Shown piece by piece: positions 40,994-50,330 of a DNA stretch of 64,000 nt (positions within the stretch are counted from its first letter, which is position 1; each line of letters opens with the position of its first letter). Made by a program: the position numbers and the translations under genes. Where the stretch lies: NCBI GenBank assembly GCA_945888515.1, contig CAMDAD010000002.1:124001-188000 (forward strand), in the 5' to 3' direction. This stretch comes from Akkermansia muciniphila. Lineage in GTDB: Bacteria > Verrucomicrobiota > Verrucomicrobiia > Verrucomicrobiales > Akkermansiaceae. Under the pieces are notes generated by a model. The model was given only the letters and a program-made list of their open reading frames with translations, was not told the DNA's origin and did no database searches.

Positions 40994-42518
40994 AAAAATC
41001 GGCGCGGCTGATCTGTTTACCGCCGAGAGTGAGATTGTCGAAAGCGATGTTACGAATGCGCGCGTTGGCTTGCCCCCACAGCAATTGAGGTTCGCCTAGA
41101 ACGCTGGGCGCGGCGATGGAAATGTTTTGAAAAACGATGCCTGACAAGTCACCGGCCTTTCGCTTTTCTGCCCGTTTCGAGTAGGGTTCTGGCATGTTCA
41201 TGCATAGGAAAAATTGCTGTAACGTCGGGCGCGGGTCCTCGATGTTGATGTTGCGAAAGATCACTCCGTTTCCTGCTGCGCCTCCACCTTCACCACGCAT
41301 GTTAAACACCCGCCCGCCACTCCAGTGGTGCCATTTCGCCCTCGCATAAATGACGTCGCAGTCTTCCACGAGCAACTTCCGATCATTGAGATGCGGCAGG
41401 GAACTCAACACGAACGAGGATCCATTCGCATCATTCCACAACACGCAACGACGAATCCCCAGACCATTCACGTAGAGCGAATCATCCTGCGTGCGCAGAA
41501 AGCAATCCTCGATCCCCGTATTTCCAAAGGGATTGATGCCATCGCCATTGACGCGCCACGTGAAAATCTTCGTCCAGCGGACTTCATTCGGATGACCTTC
41601 TTTGTAGGGACTCACCAACATCAGCGAGTGCGTTGCGGAATCGGCGATGGTGATTCCTTCCACTCGGGTGTCGGTGGTGCCGATCACTTCGATGGGGCGA
41701 TACAAGCCGTGGTCTTTTTCTGAGATGGGTGGTGTCACGTATCTCGGATGTTTCAACCGCGCGCCCGACAAAGTGCCATGACCAAAAATGCGAATGTGAT
41801 GACCGTCCGCCCATTTTTTGTTAGAGAGAGTGCCATACACCATCGCATCGCCAGGAATGTAGTAATTGCGGTGCGCGCGCAGGGGAAAGGCCAAGCCTAG
41901 ATCGTGAATGCCGGGCAGAAAATAGAGCGTGTGCCATGAGCCATCGGATGGGGGAGTCTCGCCGGGTTTCACGGTGAACACACCCGGATCACCGGGCTTG
42001 GGTTTGTTTTCTAGCGGCGGATTGGCAAAGAGTGAAATCGTATGTAATGGCGACCCTCGATACCCCTTACCCGTATCTTGTGAGTCCATCTGACCATCGA
42101 TATCGACGGCTACAAGACAGGCTTGATCGAGTCTTACAATCGCCTTGCCGTTCACAATGGTGCAGGCCGATGCCTTGCGCCGTGGATGCACCGCAGCCGT
42201 GCGAATCGGCTGGCCATTCACTCGGTCAATTTCAATTTCCACGCCGCCCGTGGTCTCGAAATTCACATACGTATGCGTCCAGCCCGCCAAGTGATCGAAA
42301 TAGCCATCCGTATTTTTCTCGATCACCTTGCAGCTTGTTTGAAAAGCGAAGGCACTCTGCCACTCACTGCCCGCAGTCATGGCCCGCACCCGAACCTTGT
42401 AATGTGCCGATGCATCCAGACCTGGCACGGAGGGATAGACAAACACTCCTTCCGCACGGCAGAGGATAGGCGTGAGCAACAGAGTGATGAAGAGCTTAGC
42501 GATGCGTTTCATGTGCAT
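40932..42518 (-). CDS. Secreted right-handed beta-helix glycosidase (GH28/GH49-like)
   Basis: The 528-residue product has a signal peptide (about 1-22), an N-terminal beta-sandwich domain with an HTYVNFETTGG segment, then a right-handed parallel beta-helix from about 170. The helix includes GDAMVYGTLSNKKWADGHHIRIFGHGTLSG (typical of GH49-like dextranases and GH28) and RVNGDGINPFGNTGIEDCFLRTQDDSLYV. The two Asp-rich stretches GDGIN and QDDSLYV correspond to the GH28/GH49 catalytic aspartates. It is likely an endo- or exo-glycosidase for an acidic or branched polysaccharide. Which one cannot be said. Its neighbours are a GH78-like enzyme, an esterase and sulfatases. Confidence 0.82.
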   Translation of the reverse strand: MHMKRIAKLFITLLLTPILCRAEGVFVYPSVPGLDASAHYKVRVRAMTAGSEWQSAFAFQTSCKVIEKNTDGYFDHLAGWTHTYVNFETTGGVEIEIDRVNGQPIRTAAVHPRRKASACTIVNGKAIVRLDQACLVAVDIDGQMDSQDTGKGYRGSPLHTISLFANPPLENKPKPGDPGVFTVKPGETPPSDGSWHTLYFLPGIHDLGLAFPLRAHRNYYIPGDAMVYGTLSNKKWADGHHIRIFGHGTLSGARLKHPRYVTPPISEKDHGLYRPIEVIGTTDTRVEGITIADSATHSLMLVSPYKEGHPNEVRWTKIFTWRVNGDGINPFGNTGIEDCFLRTQDDSLYVNGLGIRRCVLWNDANGSSFVLSSLPHLNDRKLLVEDCDVIYARAKWHHWSGGRVFNMRGEGGGAAGNGVIFRNINIEDPRPTLQQFFLCMNMPEPYSKRAEKRKAGDLSGIVFQNISIAAPSVLGEPQLLWGQANARIRNIAFDNLTLGGKQISRADFFKTNEFVDMLSFPKSDRLDR

Positions 42519-42590
42519 GGGTTTTGATGCTTAGGGTTCGCTTCCAGCATGTGATGCGTCAGCAAGGTAAGACCACCGGGCGTAGTCTGT

Positions 42591-42773
42591 CTATCCTTCC
42601 TCATCTTTACTCATGACCCATTCTTGAGCAGAGGCCGATTCAGGGACAATGGCATGCCGTGCGGTCAGTTCTCGATATCGATGTTCGGATGATGGTCGAA
42701 TGCTCAACCAGCTGGATGCCACCGCAAGCAGTCCGAGGATCATAAAAATAGATCGAATCGGGAAATACTTCAT
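42591..42773 (-). CDS. Small hypothetical membrane protein
   Basis: A 60-residue frame starts at the ATG at 42773 (MKYFPIRSIFMILGLLAVASSWLSIRP...) and has one clear N-terminal membrane helix (about 8-25) followed by a polar tail ending SKDEEG. It lies in the gap between the DUF6288 gene (stop 42803) and the beta-helix gene on the same strand. A longer frame from 43079 is only an overlap with DUF6288. No homolog family is known to me. Confidence 0.45.
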   Translation of the reverse strand: MKYFPIRSIFMILGLLAVASSWLSIRPSSEHRYRELTARHAIVPESASAQEWVMSKDEEG

Positions 42774-42802
42774 CTCACAACAGGGAGACCTCGCCATTCT
42801 TT

Positions 42803-45271
42803 CTACTGCTTGATAGTCCGCAATTCCGGTTGGGTGGTGGCGGATTCGATGGCTTTGATGGTGTCCTCGATGGCACCGACTCTGACAAGATTCAACGAAC
42901 CGGGAAATTCCCCGCGTTCGGTATCGCGGTTGAAACTTGCGATGACTTTTTGCAGTGCGGGGATTTGGGTTTTGGCAGCGGTGCCGTAGCTGGCAATGAT
43001 TTTCATAATCTCGCCGGTGCGACTCTCGCTGCCGTGGCCGCCTTGAGTTTCGGCAAGGGCGGCGGCGGCAGGGAGGCATTCTTTGAAGTGGTATTTCGCC
43101 AGAGCCTTCAATCCTGCCATACGAATTTCGTTATTGAACATGGTGTCCGCTGGGCTGGGCTTTTCAACGGCGGTAATGATCGCGGGCGCGAGAGCGATGA
43201 CATCGGCTTCGCTGAGTTGGTTTTCGAAGAAATCCCGCAACGTCGCGCGGGCCATGCCATCGGGATTGGTCGATACCGAGCGGATGGCGGCGTAGCGCAG
43301 CTTGGCATCCATCTTGTTCACTTCTTCTTTGAGTGGACCGCTGAAGACGGCTGCGGCGAGTTGACCGTGGGCGAACTGTACGGGATCTTCCCAACGGATG
43401 GGCCACAGCGGCTCGGCGGTGGAGACCAGAGCCTTGAGAATATCTTCGAGCGCAGGCTTGGCGGTGCCGCCCATGGTGCGAATAGCTTCGGCGGCTTTGT
43501 AACGCACCCATCGGTCCGTGTGGGATAGCCGTTTCACCAATACCGGCAAAGCCTCTGGCGAGTTGAGGCGACCTAATGTTTCGCAAGCTCCTTGGATCTG
43601 TTGTGGGTCGCTGCCTTCGGCGAGTTTGATTAGCTCAGCGATCATGGTTTTCCCCTCGGGTCGATTTGCTAATTCCTCCGCTGCCCAAGTGCGGACGATG
43701 GGCGACCAGTCATCGAATGCTTTCACCAATTCTTGCGTAGTGATTTTTTTCCGATCCAGATCGAAGCGTCCTGAAGCGATCACGGCGGCAGCTTGATCTT
43801 TGGTGAGCCAGGCGTCAGGAGCGGCATCGCGTCCGGTAATGACCAGCTTGCGCAAGGGTAGGGCATAGGTGATGACATACGTGGCTGCGGGGCTGAGACC
43901 GTTATAGCTACTATTTCCGTAGTAGGTATTATCATCGGTTTTCCCGGGGCTGTATTGCTCTCCTCCGTCATAGGTGAATGAGCCATCAGAGCGACGCACC
44001 AGATCGAAATGCCACGATGCCTTGCGGAAAAATGCGGCAGCTGCTTCCGGTCCGCCGACGGCCGCACCGAGGGCGCTCCATAGGTAGCTGAAGCCCTGAC
44101 CAGTGTGGCCGTATTCCCGGTTTGCGTAGCCTGCTGTGGCCATGCGGGCGAAAAAGTTCGCCTCTTTCGGTCGGTTGCCGATGGCGCTAAACATGACAGC
44201 GGTAATGGAGTTTTTGCCGTTGTTTTCATGATACGGCCATGGCTCGTGCTCGCCGTAAGGAATGGAACCCTTGCCGGCAAAGTAGCTGAAAAAACCTGCG
44301 GCTCGCGTGATGGCAAGATCGACTTCCGGGCTTTTCACGCCGCATTTTTTCCCGAGTACGATAGAGAGATTCGCGGGTAATCCAGCCATATTCACGGGGC
44401 CATATGGTGGCACCGAGCCATTGAATTTTCCTTCCTTGGTGAGCGCGGCAAAGCCGTGACCGAAGGTGCCATACATGCTTTGGCCACGGGCTAACAGGAG
44501 AGTGCTCTTGGTGATCGCGGGCATGACTTCGTTGTCTTTAGTGATGAGGAAATACTCGCAGAGAAACAGATTGCGGTAGCCCATGGTCCAGGCATCGCCC
44601 CAGACGAATCCTTCCGGTTTTTTGTTGGGATCGACTTCGATCGCGGCAAGTTTGCGCGCGAACTCACGCAACTTTGGCAGATACTCGGGATGGCCGGTGG
44701 CGAGCAGGGCGAGCCCTTGTATGGGACCGCACCAATCGGTTTTCAGCTCCTCTTTTTCAAGAACCTTTCTGGCTTCTTCGAAGATGCGAGTCGATTTAGC
44801 GCAGTTCCAAGGCGCGGTGTCACTGTAGGTGCCCATGACCTTGAGTTTGATCGCAAGCTCCTGCACTTGCCCGCTGCGCGAAACTGTTAGATTAAGAACG
44901 CCACTCTTCGCTTCCGTCTCCGCTTGCTGAATGGCCATGGCGAAGGTTTTGCGAGCGTCATCGTGGAAAAGCCTGCCGTTCGTGCCGAGGATCACATCAT
45001 CCACTTTCAGCACACCATCCGCCGGAGAGCCGGTGCCGACATGGGTGACTAAAATTTGACGACTGGCCAAAGTGGTGCGGCCTTGCGCGGCATCGAGATT
45101 GTCCGCCGCCTTGGTGTAGATCCATCCGCGCAATCCGGTGGCGCCGAGGTTGTAGGTGAGCTCGCGATCGATGGACTGGATGTCCTTGGTGAGATCCGGC
45201 GCTTGCGCAAGAAGCGAGTTGGCGATGCCGAGAACCATCAGCAGGGAACTTTTTGGGAAAAATGATTTCAT
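42803..45271 (-). CDS. Secreted DUF6288-type protein with PDZ and HEAT-like repeats
   Basis: The 822-residue product has a signal peptide (about 1-22), then a PDZ-like domain (about 60-155, VLKVDDVILGTNGRLFHDDARKTFAMAIQQAE), a large central domain (about 160-500) of helical toroid appearance with many Gly-rich loops (FGHGFAALTKEG, YGEHEPWPYHENNGKNS), and C-terminal HEAT-type repeats (about 520-740: QGACETLGRLNSPEALPVLVKRLSHTDRWVRYKAAEAI). DUF6288 proteins of this layout are common next to sulfatases in Verrucomicrobia and Planctomycetes and are of unknown activity. It lies between the beta-helix glycosidase and the SASA esterase, so a part in polysaccharide use is plausible. Confidence 0.7.
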   Translation of the reverse strand: MKSFFPKSSLLMVLGIANSLLAQAPDLTKDIQSIDRELTYNLGATGLRGWIYTKAADNLDAAQGRTTLASRQILVTHVGTGSPADGVLKVDDVILGTNGRLFHDDARKTFAMAIQQAETEAKSGVLNLTVSRSGQVQELAIKLKVMGTYSDTAPWNCAKSTRIFEEARKVLEKEELKTDWCGPIQGLALLATGHPEYLPKLREFARKLAAIEVDPNKKPEGFVWGDAWTMGYRNLFLCEYFLITKDNEVMPAITKSTLLLARGQSMYGTFGHGFAALTKEGKFNGSVPPYGPVNMAGLPANLSIVLGKKCGVKSPEVDLAITRAAGFFSYFAGKGSIPYGEHEPWPYHENNGKNSITAVMFSAIGNRPKEANFFARMATAGYANREYGHTGQGFSYLWSALGAAVGGPEAAAAFFRKASWHFDLVRRSDGSFTYDGGEQYSPGKTDDNTYYGNSSYNGLSPAATYVITYALPLRKLVITGRDAAPDAWLTKDQAAAVIASGRFDLDRKKITTQELVKAFDDWSPIVRTWAAEELANRPEGKTMIAELIKLAEGSDPQQIQGACETLGRLNSPEALPVLVKRLSHTDRWVRYKAAEAIRTMGGTAKPALEDILKALVSTAEPLWPIRWEDPVQFAHGQLAAAVFSGPLKEEVNKMDAKLRYAAIRSVSTNPDGMARATLRDFFENQLSEADVIALAPAIITAVEKPSPADTMFNNEIRMAGLKALAKYHFKECLPAAAALAETQGGHGSESRTGEIMKIIASYGTAAKTQIPALQKVIASFNRDTERGEFPGSLNLVRVGAIEDTIKAIESATTQPELRTIKQ

Positions 45272-45281
45272 AGCGGATATT

Positions 45282-46199
45282 CTAACGGAAAGAGAGTGAT
45301 TTCAAGAGATTCTTCATGCCCTCACCCGCGGCATCACCGATGAGAAAGTAGCTTTCGGCGTTGGCGAACCAATGATGTCCATGTGTGGGGCAGGGCGAAA
45401 GTTCCGCAGGTCGCGCGAAGTCCGTCGTCTTGATAAACACCGCGTTCTTGATTTTCTTGGTTCCTTTTTCCTGCGCCTGGCGGAAGTCAAACAGATCGCC
45501 GTTCTCCACAGGACCGCCATTGCCCAGCTCGCCGACCACTACAGGCAAGTTCGGTGCCGTGAATTCCTTGCGAAGGTCTTTCACCAAATTGACGAGGTTC
45601 TCAGCGTATTCCGCGATCGCCGGTTTCTCGCACATATCGTTCCAGCCCTGCTGCCAGTAGAATCCCGCTAACTCGTATTTCTCCTCACCCAGTGCCGCCA
45701 AGGCCGCGCGCACTTCCTCCACCATTTTTGTGTAGTATGGACCCACCTGGCCACCGGAACTGGGCGGCCGGAAATCGACAAACAAACTCTTGCCGCCCCA
45801 GGCTGTTTTAATCAGCAACACGGGCTCTTGAAAATAGTCGCCCATCACCAAGCCGAAGCCCAGCTCAGGCCCGATGTGACTGCTATCACCGTATCCCGTG
45901 AAGCCCACGGTCAGTCCGCCTTTGCGAACCATATCATCTACCTTGAAGGAAATCTGCACATCGTCCCGCACCACCCACTCGCCTTTCGCGTTCTTGAGGG
46001 GTTTCATTTTTAGTGCGCTCTTCGAATGCTGCATCGACCACACCAAATTGCCTTTGCCACCATTGTAATCTCTATCCCCATCCATGGAAACCACCCCCTG
46101 TCCCTCCATGTTTGATTGTCCAGCGAGGATAAAAACCTTGATCGGTCTCGCGTTTAAGGTGGAGAGGGCCAAAGTGAATAGCAGTGCGATGGATTTCAT
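45282..46199 (-). CDS. Secreted SASA-family carbohydrate O-acetylesterase
   Basis: The 305-residue product has a signal peptide (about 1-17) and the SGNH-type esterase block KVFILAGQSNMEGQG (Ser nucleophile in GQSNM). Later come GPELGFG and a catalytic end GHHWFANAESYFLIG with the His near the C-terminus. This is the sialate O-acetylesterase/acetylxylan esterase group, which removes acetyl groups from glycans outside the cytoplasm. The ATG at 46199 precedes the signal peptide; upstream codons add a non-signal stretch. Together with sulfatases it would deacetylate a decorated polysaccharide. Confidence 0.87.
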   Translation of the reverse strand: MKSIALLFTLALSTLNARPIKVFILAGQSNMEGQGVVSMDGDRDYNGGKGNLVWSMQHSKSALKMKPLKNAKGEWVVRDDVQISFKVDDMVRKGGLTVGFTGYGDSSHIGPELGFGLVMGDYFQEPVLLIKTAWGGKSLFVDFRPPSSGGQVGPYYTKMVEEVRAALAALGEEKYELAGFYWQQGWNDMCEKPAIAEYAENLVNLVKDLRKEFTAPNLPVVVGELGNGGPVENGDLFDFRQAQEKGTKKIKNAVFIKTTDFARPAELSPCPTHGHHWFANAESYFLIGDAAGEGMKNLLKSLSFR

Positions 46200-46351
46200 A
46201 AGAGGATGAGAAAATGAGTGATTGAGCCTATATTTACCTAAGATGCGCGTGCTTTGTTTCATCGCTTCTTATCATGAGAGGTAGCAGAAGGATGGTGACG
46301 ACTAGGCAAGTGGGATGACTCAGGCATCTGCCACGGGATGGTTGCCGTTTT

Positions 46352-47734
46352 TCATGGACCCCAGACGCGCGGGGCTTTGTAGTTGGCGGGCTCATCTTCG
46401 GCTTTGGGCGGAAGGGCGGCAGCTCGATAGGGTTCAAGCCGCACGCGGAGTAGCCGAACTTTTTCAGGATTTTTCTCGGCGAGGTTGTTTTTTTCGTACG
46501 GGTCTTCGGCGAGATGAAACAGCTCGATGTTCTCCGCAGCGGCATTTTTCACATTGGCTTTTTTGAGTTCGTTGGCGGTGATTTTTCCGTTGATGATCAA
46601 TTTCCAATCTCCCACACGGATCGCGGCGCTGTTAGGCATGGCGTTGATGAGGATCTCCTCATGTGGTGATGGTTTCCCGGCCGCGATCACGGGCCAGACG
46701 TCGCGACCATCGAGAGGATGCTTTTGCTGGAGTGATCCGCCAGCGAGCTTCAACAAGGTCGGGTATAAGTCTACGATGTGAAGTGGTTCATTGATGATGG
46801 TGCCTGGTTTGATTTGTCCCGGCCAGTTCGCCAGGGCGGAGACGCGGGTGCCGCCTTCGTAAAGCGTACCTTTCTGCGCACGGAGCTTGCCGTTAGATCC
46901 TCCGCCCACACCTAACAAGCCGCCATTGTCGCTGGAGAAAAAAATCAGGGTGTTGCTGCTCAGTTTTCTGGCTTCTAGTGCGGCGACGACTCGTCCGACT
47001 TGCTCATCGAGACAGGTGATCATCGCGGCATACATCCGGCGCTCCTTTTGCGCGATGTGCGCGTAGCGTTTCACGTATTCGGCGGGTGCTTGCAAAGGCG
47101 TGTGGGGGGCGTTGAATGGCAAGTAGAGGAAAAAGGGTTTTTTCCCTTGCGTCTGCTCGATCACACGCACGGCTTCATCGCCGAGCAAGGTCGTGGCGTA
47201 GCCTTTGTCTTGACACTCCTGATCGTTGCGATGCCAATCGAGACCACCATCACGCGACAGTGTGAAAAAATCGATGGCACCATTGTAGTGGCCGTACTGA
47301 GTGTCGAATCCGCGTTGGGTGGGCAGGTAAGGCGAAGCAAAGTGCCCGAGGTGCCACTTGCCAACGATATGCGTGGAGTAGCCCGCTTCCTTGAGAGCCT
47401 GCGGCAGGGTTCGTTCATCGAGAGGCAGTCCGTATTGAGCCCATGGTCTTACCACGCCGACTTGTAAGCCATGGCGGATCGGATAGCGGCCCGTCATCAA
47501 TGCGGCGCGAGTGGGCGTGCACACGGGTAACACGTAAAACTGCTCCAGCTTGGCTCCACGATCCGCGAGTTTGTCGAGATGAGGTGTTTTGATCTCGCTG
47601 CCATGCCAGCCGACATCCGCCCAGCCGAGGTCATCAGCGATGATGACGATGACGTTCGGACGCTCCGCGCTTGCTTTGGATGAACTGAAGCAAACGATGG
47701 AAAATAATGATAGGATCAGAGAGGTGATTTTCAC
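46352..47734 (-). CDS. Secreted sulfatase (formylglycine type)
   Basis: The 460-residue product has a signal peptide (about 1-23), the metal site NVIVIIADDLGWAD near 27-40 and the formylglycine motif CTPTRAALMTGRY with Cys72 as the residue modified by FGE. Other family marks are GKWHLGHF, the metal segment FFSSDNGG, and the C-terminal substructure. The C-X-P-S/T-R type is the classical aerobic or anaerobic sulfatase maturation site, but no maturase gene is in the window. It is the first of two sulfatases in tandem, separated from the second by 3 bases, so they are co-transcribed. It cleaves sulfate esters of a carbohydrate. Confidence 0.92.
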   Translation of the reverse strand: MKITSLILSLFSIVCFSSSKASAERPNVIVIIADDLGWADVGWHGSEIKTPHLDKLADRGAKLEQFYVLPVCTPTRAALMTGRYPIRHGLQVGVVRPWAQYGLPLDERTLPQALKEAGYSTHIVGKWHLGHFASPYLPTQRGFDTQYGHYNGAIDFFTLSRDGGLDWHRNDQECQDKGYATTLLGDEAVRVIEQTQGKKPFFLYLPFNAPHTPLQAPAEYVKRYAHIAQKERRMYAAMITCLDEQVGRVVAALEARKLSSNTLIFFSSDNGGLLGVGGGSNGKLRAQKGTLYEGGTRVSALANWPGQIKPGTIINEPLHIVDLYPTLLKLAGGSLQQKHPLDGRDVWPVIAAGKPSPHEEILINAMPNSAAIRVGDWKLIINGKITANELKKANVKNAAAENIELFHLAEDPYEKNNLAEKNPEKVRLLRVRLEPYRAAALPPKAEDEPANYKAPRVWGP

Positions 47735-47737
47735 TTG

Positions 47738-49123
47738 TTAGAAGTTGGCTTTACTTGGTGGCGGAGGTTTTTTAGTAGTGCTTTTCCGTGGCATTCGTTC
47801 CAGTGCTTTCATTTCGGTAGTCTGCCCGTCGTCTCCTTGTTGCTTCATCCATGCATCGAGTTTTGTGCGAAGCTCGGCGAGTTTGTCGGCTAGTCTCGGC
47901 TCATGAGTAAGGTTTTGCCGATTCCAAGGATCGGCCTCGCAGTCGTAAAGCTCCTCGGCCGGGCGGTGTTGGTACTCGTGTGTGAGGCGCTGGGCATGAG
48001 CATCGCCCGCTGCAGCCATCTTTTGCCAGGCCTTGAACGTGGAGTCTTTCGTCGCGGCGTTTTGAAAAGTGGCATTCGGAGTGAGGTTTCGAATGTAGCG
48101 GAAGCGGGTGTCGCGCACGCTGCGGATGCCGTAATGATCGGATCCACCGTGGATGCCGCGAGTGGTCTGCAGACCATAGACAAAGTCTTTGTGGCTGGTG
48201 GCTGCGCCTGTAAGCACAGAAACAAAGCTGCGGCCATCGAGAATCTCTGGTCGATTCAGACCTGCCATTTCGAGCAAGGTGGGCACGACGTCGATGTATT
48301 CAATGAGTGCCTCGCTGGTCGATGACGGCTTGGTTTTTCCCGGCCAGCGCGTGATGCATCCGCTTTGTAGCCCAGCATCATAGCAGGTCCATTTGGCAAA
48401 GGGGAAGCTGTTGCCTTGCTCGCTCAGAACGATGACGAAGGTGTGATCGCGCTGCGGCGATTGCTCGAGTTGTTGCAGGAGCTCTCCGACTTGCGAATCG
48501 AAATACGTGATCTCCGCCAGATACTGGGAAAAAGCACGGCGCGTTTCGGTTGTATCCACGACCACAGGGGGCAGTTTGAGAGTAGCGGGTGGGTATGCCG
48601 AGGCATCACCTTTGTCCCATGGTGCGTGAGGCTCGTCTGATGCTGCGATAAAGAGAAATGGCCTGCCACTTTTGGTACTTGCTTGCAGGACTTTGCCAAA
48701 AGACTGCGGATTCATGCCTCCCTGGTCTAGGTATTCAAAAGGGAAAACCGATCGGGGACTAATATGGGTTTTTCCCGAAATGTGTGTCGTATAATTGGCT
48801 TGATGCAGGTAGTGTGCGATACTTTTGACCCAGTCATAGGCCATGGTGTGGTTGGGGTAAGCACCGGATTTGACAGGGTAGAGTCCGGTGTAGAGGCTGT
48901 GCCTAGTAGGTGAGCACATCGGAGCCGCTTGAAAACAGCTGTTGAATTTCATGCCCTCAGACGCGAGTTTTTCGAGATGCGGGGTTTTCGCTTGGCCACC
49001 ATAGACGCCGAGGTCGCGATAGGTGCAGTCATCAGCGATAACGAGCAAAATGTTAGGCTGTGCGGCAAGTGCGGAGCCGCAGGCGATCACGGAGAGGAGG
49101 CTATAGGCGATAGATCGTAACAT
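47738..49123 (-). CDS. Secreted sulfatase (heparan N-sulfatase-like)
   Basis: The product (about 461 residues) has a signal peptide and the metal site ILLVIADDCTYRDLGVYGG. The formylglycine motif is CSPTRHSLYTGLYP, with the modified Cys at about residue 70. The pattern of the motif (CSPTRHSLYTG) and the early DCTYRD resemble the N-sulfoglucosamine sulfohydrolase-type subgroup, but the substrate cannot be told from motifs. The last 15 residues are rich in Lys and Pro. The ATG at 49123 is preferred; a GTG two codons upstream (49129) is possible. It is divergent from the BMC operon across a 183-base gap. Confidence 0.9.
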   Translation of the reverse strand: MLRSIAYSLLSVIACGSALAAQPNILLVIADDCTYRDLGVYGGQAKTPHLEKLASEGMKFNSCFQAAPMCSPTRHSLYTGLYPVKSGAYPNHTMAYDWVKSIAHYLHQANYTTHISGKTHISPRSVFPFEYLDQGGMNPQSFGKVLQASTKSGRPFLFIAASDEPHAPWDKGDASAYPPATLKLPPVVVDTTETRRAFSQYLAEITYFDSQVGELLQQLEQSPQRDHTFVIVLSEQGNSFPFAKWTCYDAGLQSGCITRWPGKTKPSSTSEALIEYIDVVPTLLEMAGLNRPEILDGRSFVSVLTGAATSHKDFVYGLQTTRGIHGGSDHYGIRSVRDTRFRYIRNLTPNATFQNAATKDSTFKAWQKMAAAGDAHAQRLTHEYQHRPAEELYDCEADPWNRQNLTHEPRLADKLAELRTKLDAWMKQQGDDGQTTEMKALERMPRKSTTKKPPPPSKANF

Positions 49124-49152
49124 GCTCACGATTTATTAACAGATGCGTGTGA

Positions 49153-49158
49153 AGTATA
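49153..49158 (-). promoter_or_regulatory. Candidate extended -10 promoter of the sulfatase run
   Basis: On the minus strand TGG-TATACT is an extended -10 box (TGnTATAAT-like) with a predicted transcription start about 20 bases before the sulfatase ATG. The -35 box is weak. The divergent PduL gene lies on the other side of the gap. Confidence 0.35.
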
Positions 49159-49203
49159 CCATACGATTTACCATGATGCGTCATTTCAACCGAGTCAGGA
49201 TAA

Positions 49204-49213
49204 AGGCGCGCCT
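49204..49213. promoter_or_regulatory. Palindrome AGGCGCGCCT between sulfatase and BMC operons
   Basis: A perfect 10-base palindrome lies in the middle of the 183-base gap between the divergent sulfatase and BMC transcripts. Its position fits an operator for a regulator of both units, but it is short and could be chance. Confidence 0.3.
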
Positions 49214-49312
49214 CTTGGTAGCGTCACGCTGTAAAGTGAGATTCTGGAAAAATTTGGATTTTTTTGGATTTTTATTGACAAAAGCGAAAAAACACAGAAA
49301 TTGGGCTTGTCG

Positions 49313-49987
49313 ATGTCCTCTTCCACCCAATCTAAGATTTCTCGAGACTTGATCGAACAGCTCGTACGCGAGCAGGTGTATGCCGCGATGAAGCAGCCGG
49401 CACCGCGTCAGGCTCCGAATCAGTTGTTAGTGAATATCAGTGCGCGTCATTGTCATTTGACGCAAGAAGCCGTTGAGGCGCTCTTTGGTCCGGGCTATCA
49501 GTTGAAGCCGATGAAGGATCTGTATCAGCACGGTCAATACGCTGCGAAAGAAACAGTGACTCTCATCGGCCCTCGCAGCCGTGTGATTTCCAATCTCCGC
49601 ATTCTCGGACCTTGTCGTAATTTGAATCAGGTCGAGCTCGCTTACACGGATTCCATCGCACTGGGCTTCGATATCCCCGTGAAAATGTCAGGCGACATCG
49701 CGGGCACACCCGGCGGCATGCTGATGGGGCCACACGGTTATTTTGAAATGAAAGAGGGCATCATCCGCGCTCAACCGCACGTGCACATGCACCCGGATGA
49801 CGCGGCGTTTTACGGTGTGAAGCATCTCGATACCATGAAGCTGAAAGTTCACGGTCCTCTCGCGATGACTTTCGATCAACTCATCGTACGTGTCGACCCC
49901 ACATTCAAGCTGGAGGTGCACATTGATACCGATGAAGGCAATGCCTGCGGTCTCAAGCCCGATACTTTTTGCGAACTAACCAAGTAA
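49313..49987 (+). CDS. pduL: BMC phosphotransacylase PduL
   Basis: PduL moves an acyl group from CoA to phosphate, regenerating CoA inside the shell; in PV-type BMCs lactyl- or acyl-CoA is the likely substrate. The 224-residue product has two metal-binding histidine blocks: VNISARHCHLTQEAVEALFG (RHCHL for the family's RHVHL) and PHVHMHPDDA. The N-terminus (about 8-27, KISRDLIEQLVREQVYAAMK) is an amphipathic helix, separated by a Pro-rich linker from the core, and matches an encapsulation peptide. The ATG at 49313 is used, with a TTG four codons earlier (49301). It is the first gene of the operon. Confidence 0.93.
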   Translation: MSSSTQSKISRDLIEQLVREQVYAAMKQPAPRQAPNQLLVNISARHCHLTQEAVEALFGPGYQLKPMKDLYQHGQYAAKETVTLIGPRSRVISNLRILGPCRNLNQVELAYTDSIALGFDIPVKMSGDIAGTPGGMLMGPHGYFEMKEGIIRAQPHVHMHPDDAAFYGVKHLDTMKLKVHGPLAMTFDQLIVRVDPTFKLEVHIDTDEGNACGLKPDTFCELTK

Positions 49988-50029
49988 TTTTTTCTCACAA
50001 TCAACCACATCGAACCACAAACAACCATT

Positions 50030-50302
50030 ATGAGTGCAGCACTCGGATTCATCGAAACCAAAGGATATGTCGGCAGCGTAGAGGCTACCGATGCCATGAC
50101 GAAAGCGGCCAATGTCGAACTCGTTAAACAAATTCAAACTGGTGGTGGCTTTCTCACCGTCATCGTCAAAGGCGATGTCGGCAGCGTGAAGTCCGCCGTA
50201 GCCGCAGGTGCGGATGCCGCAGGTCGCGTAGGCGAACTGGTGGGCTCGCACGTGATCGCTCGCCCGCACAACGACCTTCTGGTGCAACTCGGCATCGCTT
50301 AA
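50030..50302 (+). CDS. BMC-H shell protein, first of three
   Basis: This 90-residue protein is a hexamer-forming shell protein of the Pfam BMC domain. It begins ALGFIETKGYVGSVEATDAMTKAANV, runs through VIVKGDVGSVKSAVAAGADAAGRVG and ends with HVIARPHNDLLVQL, all consistent with a standard single BMC domain. The pore loop here reads IQTGGGF, different from the other two copies. It follows pduL by 42 bases and precedes the second copy by 28 bases. Together with the pentamer genes it forms the polyhedral shell. Confidence 0.96.
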   Translation: MSAALGFIETKGYVGSVEATDAMTKAANVELVKQIQTGGGFLTVIVKGDVGSVKSAVAAGADAAGRVGELVGSHVIARPHNDLLVQLGIA

Positions 50303-50330
50303 TTTCCAACCACTCTAACAAACTACCAAT

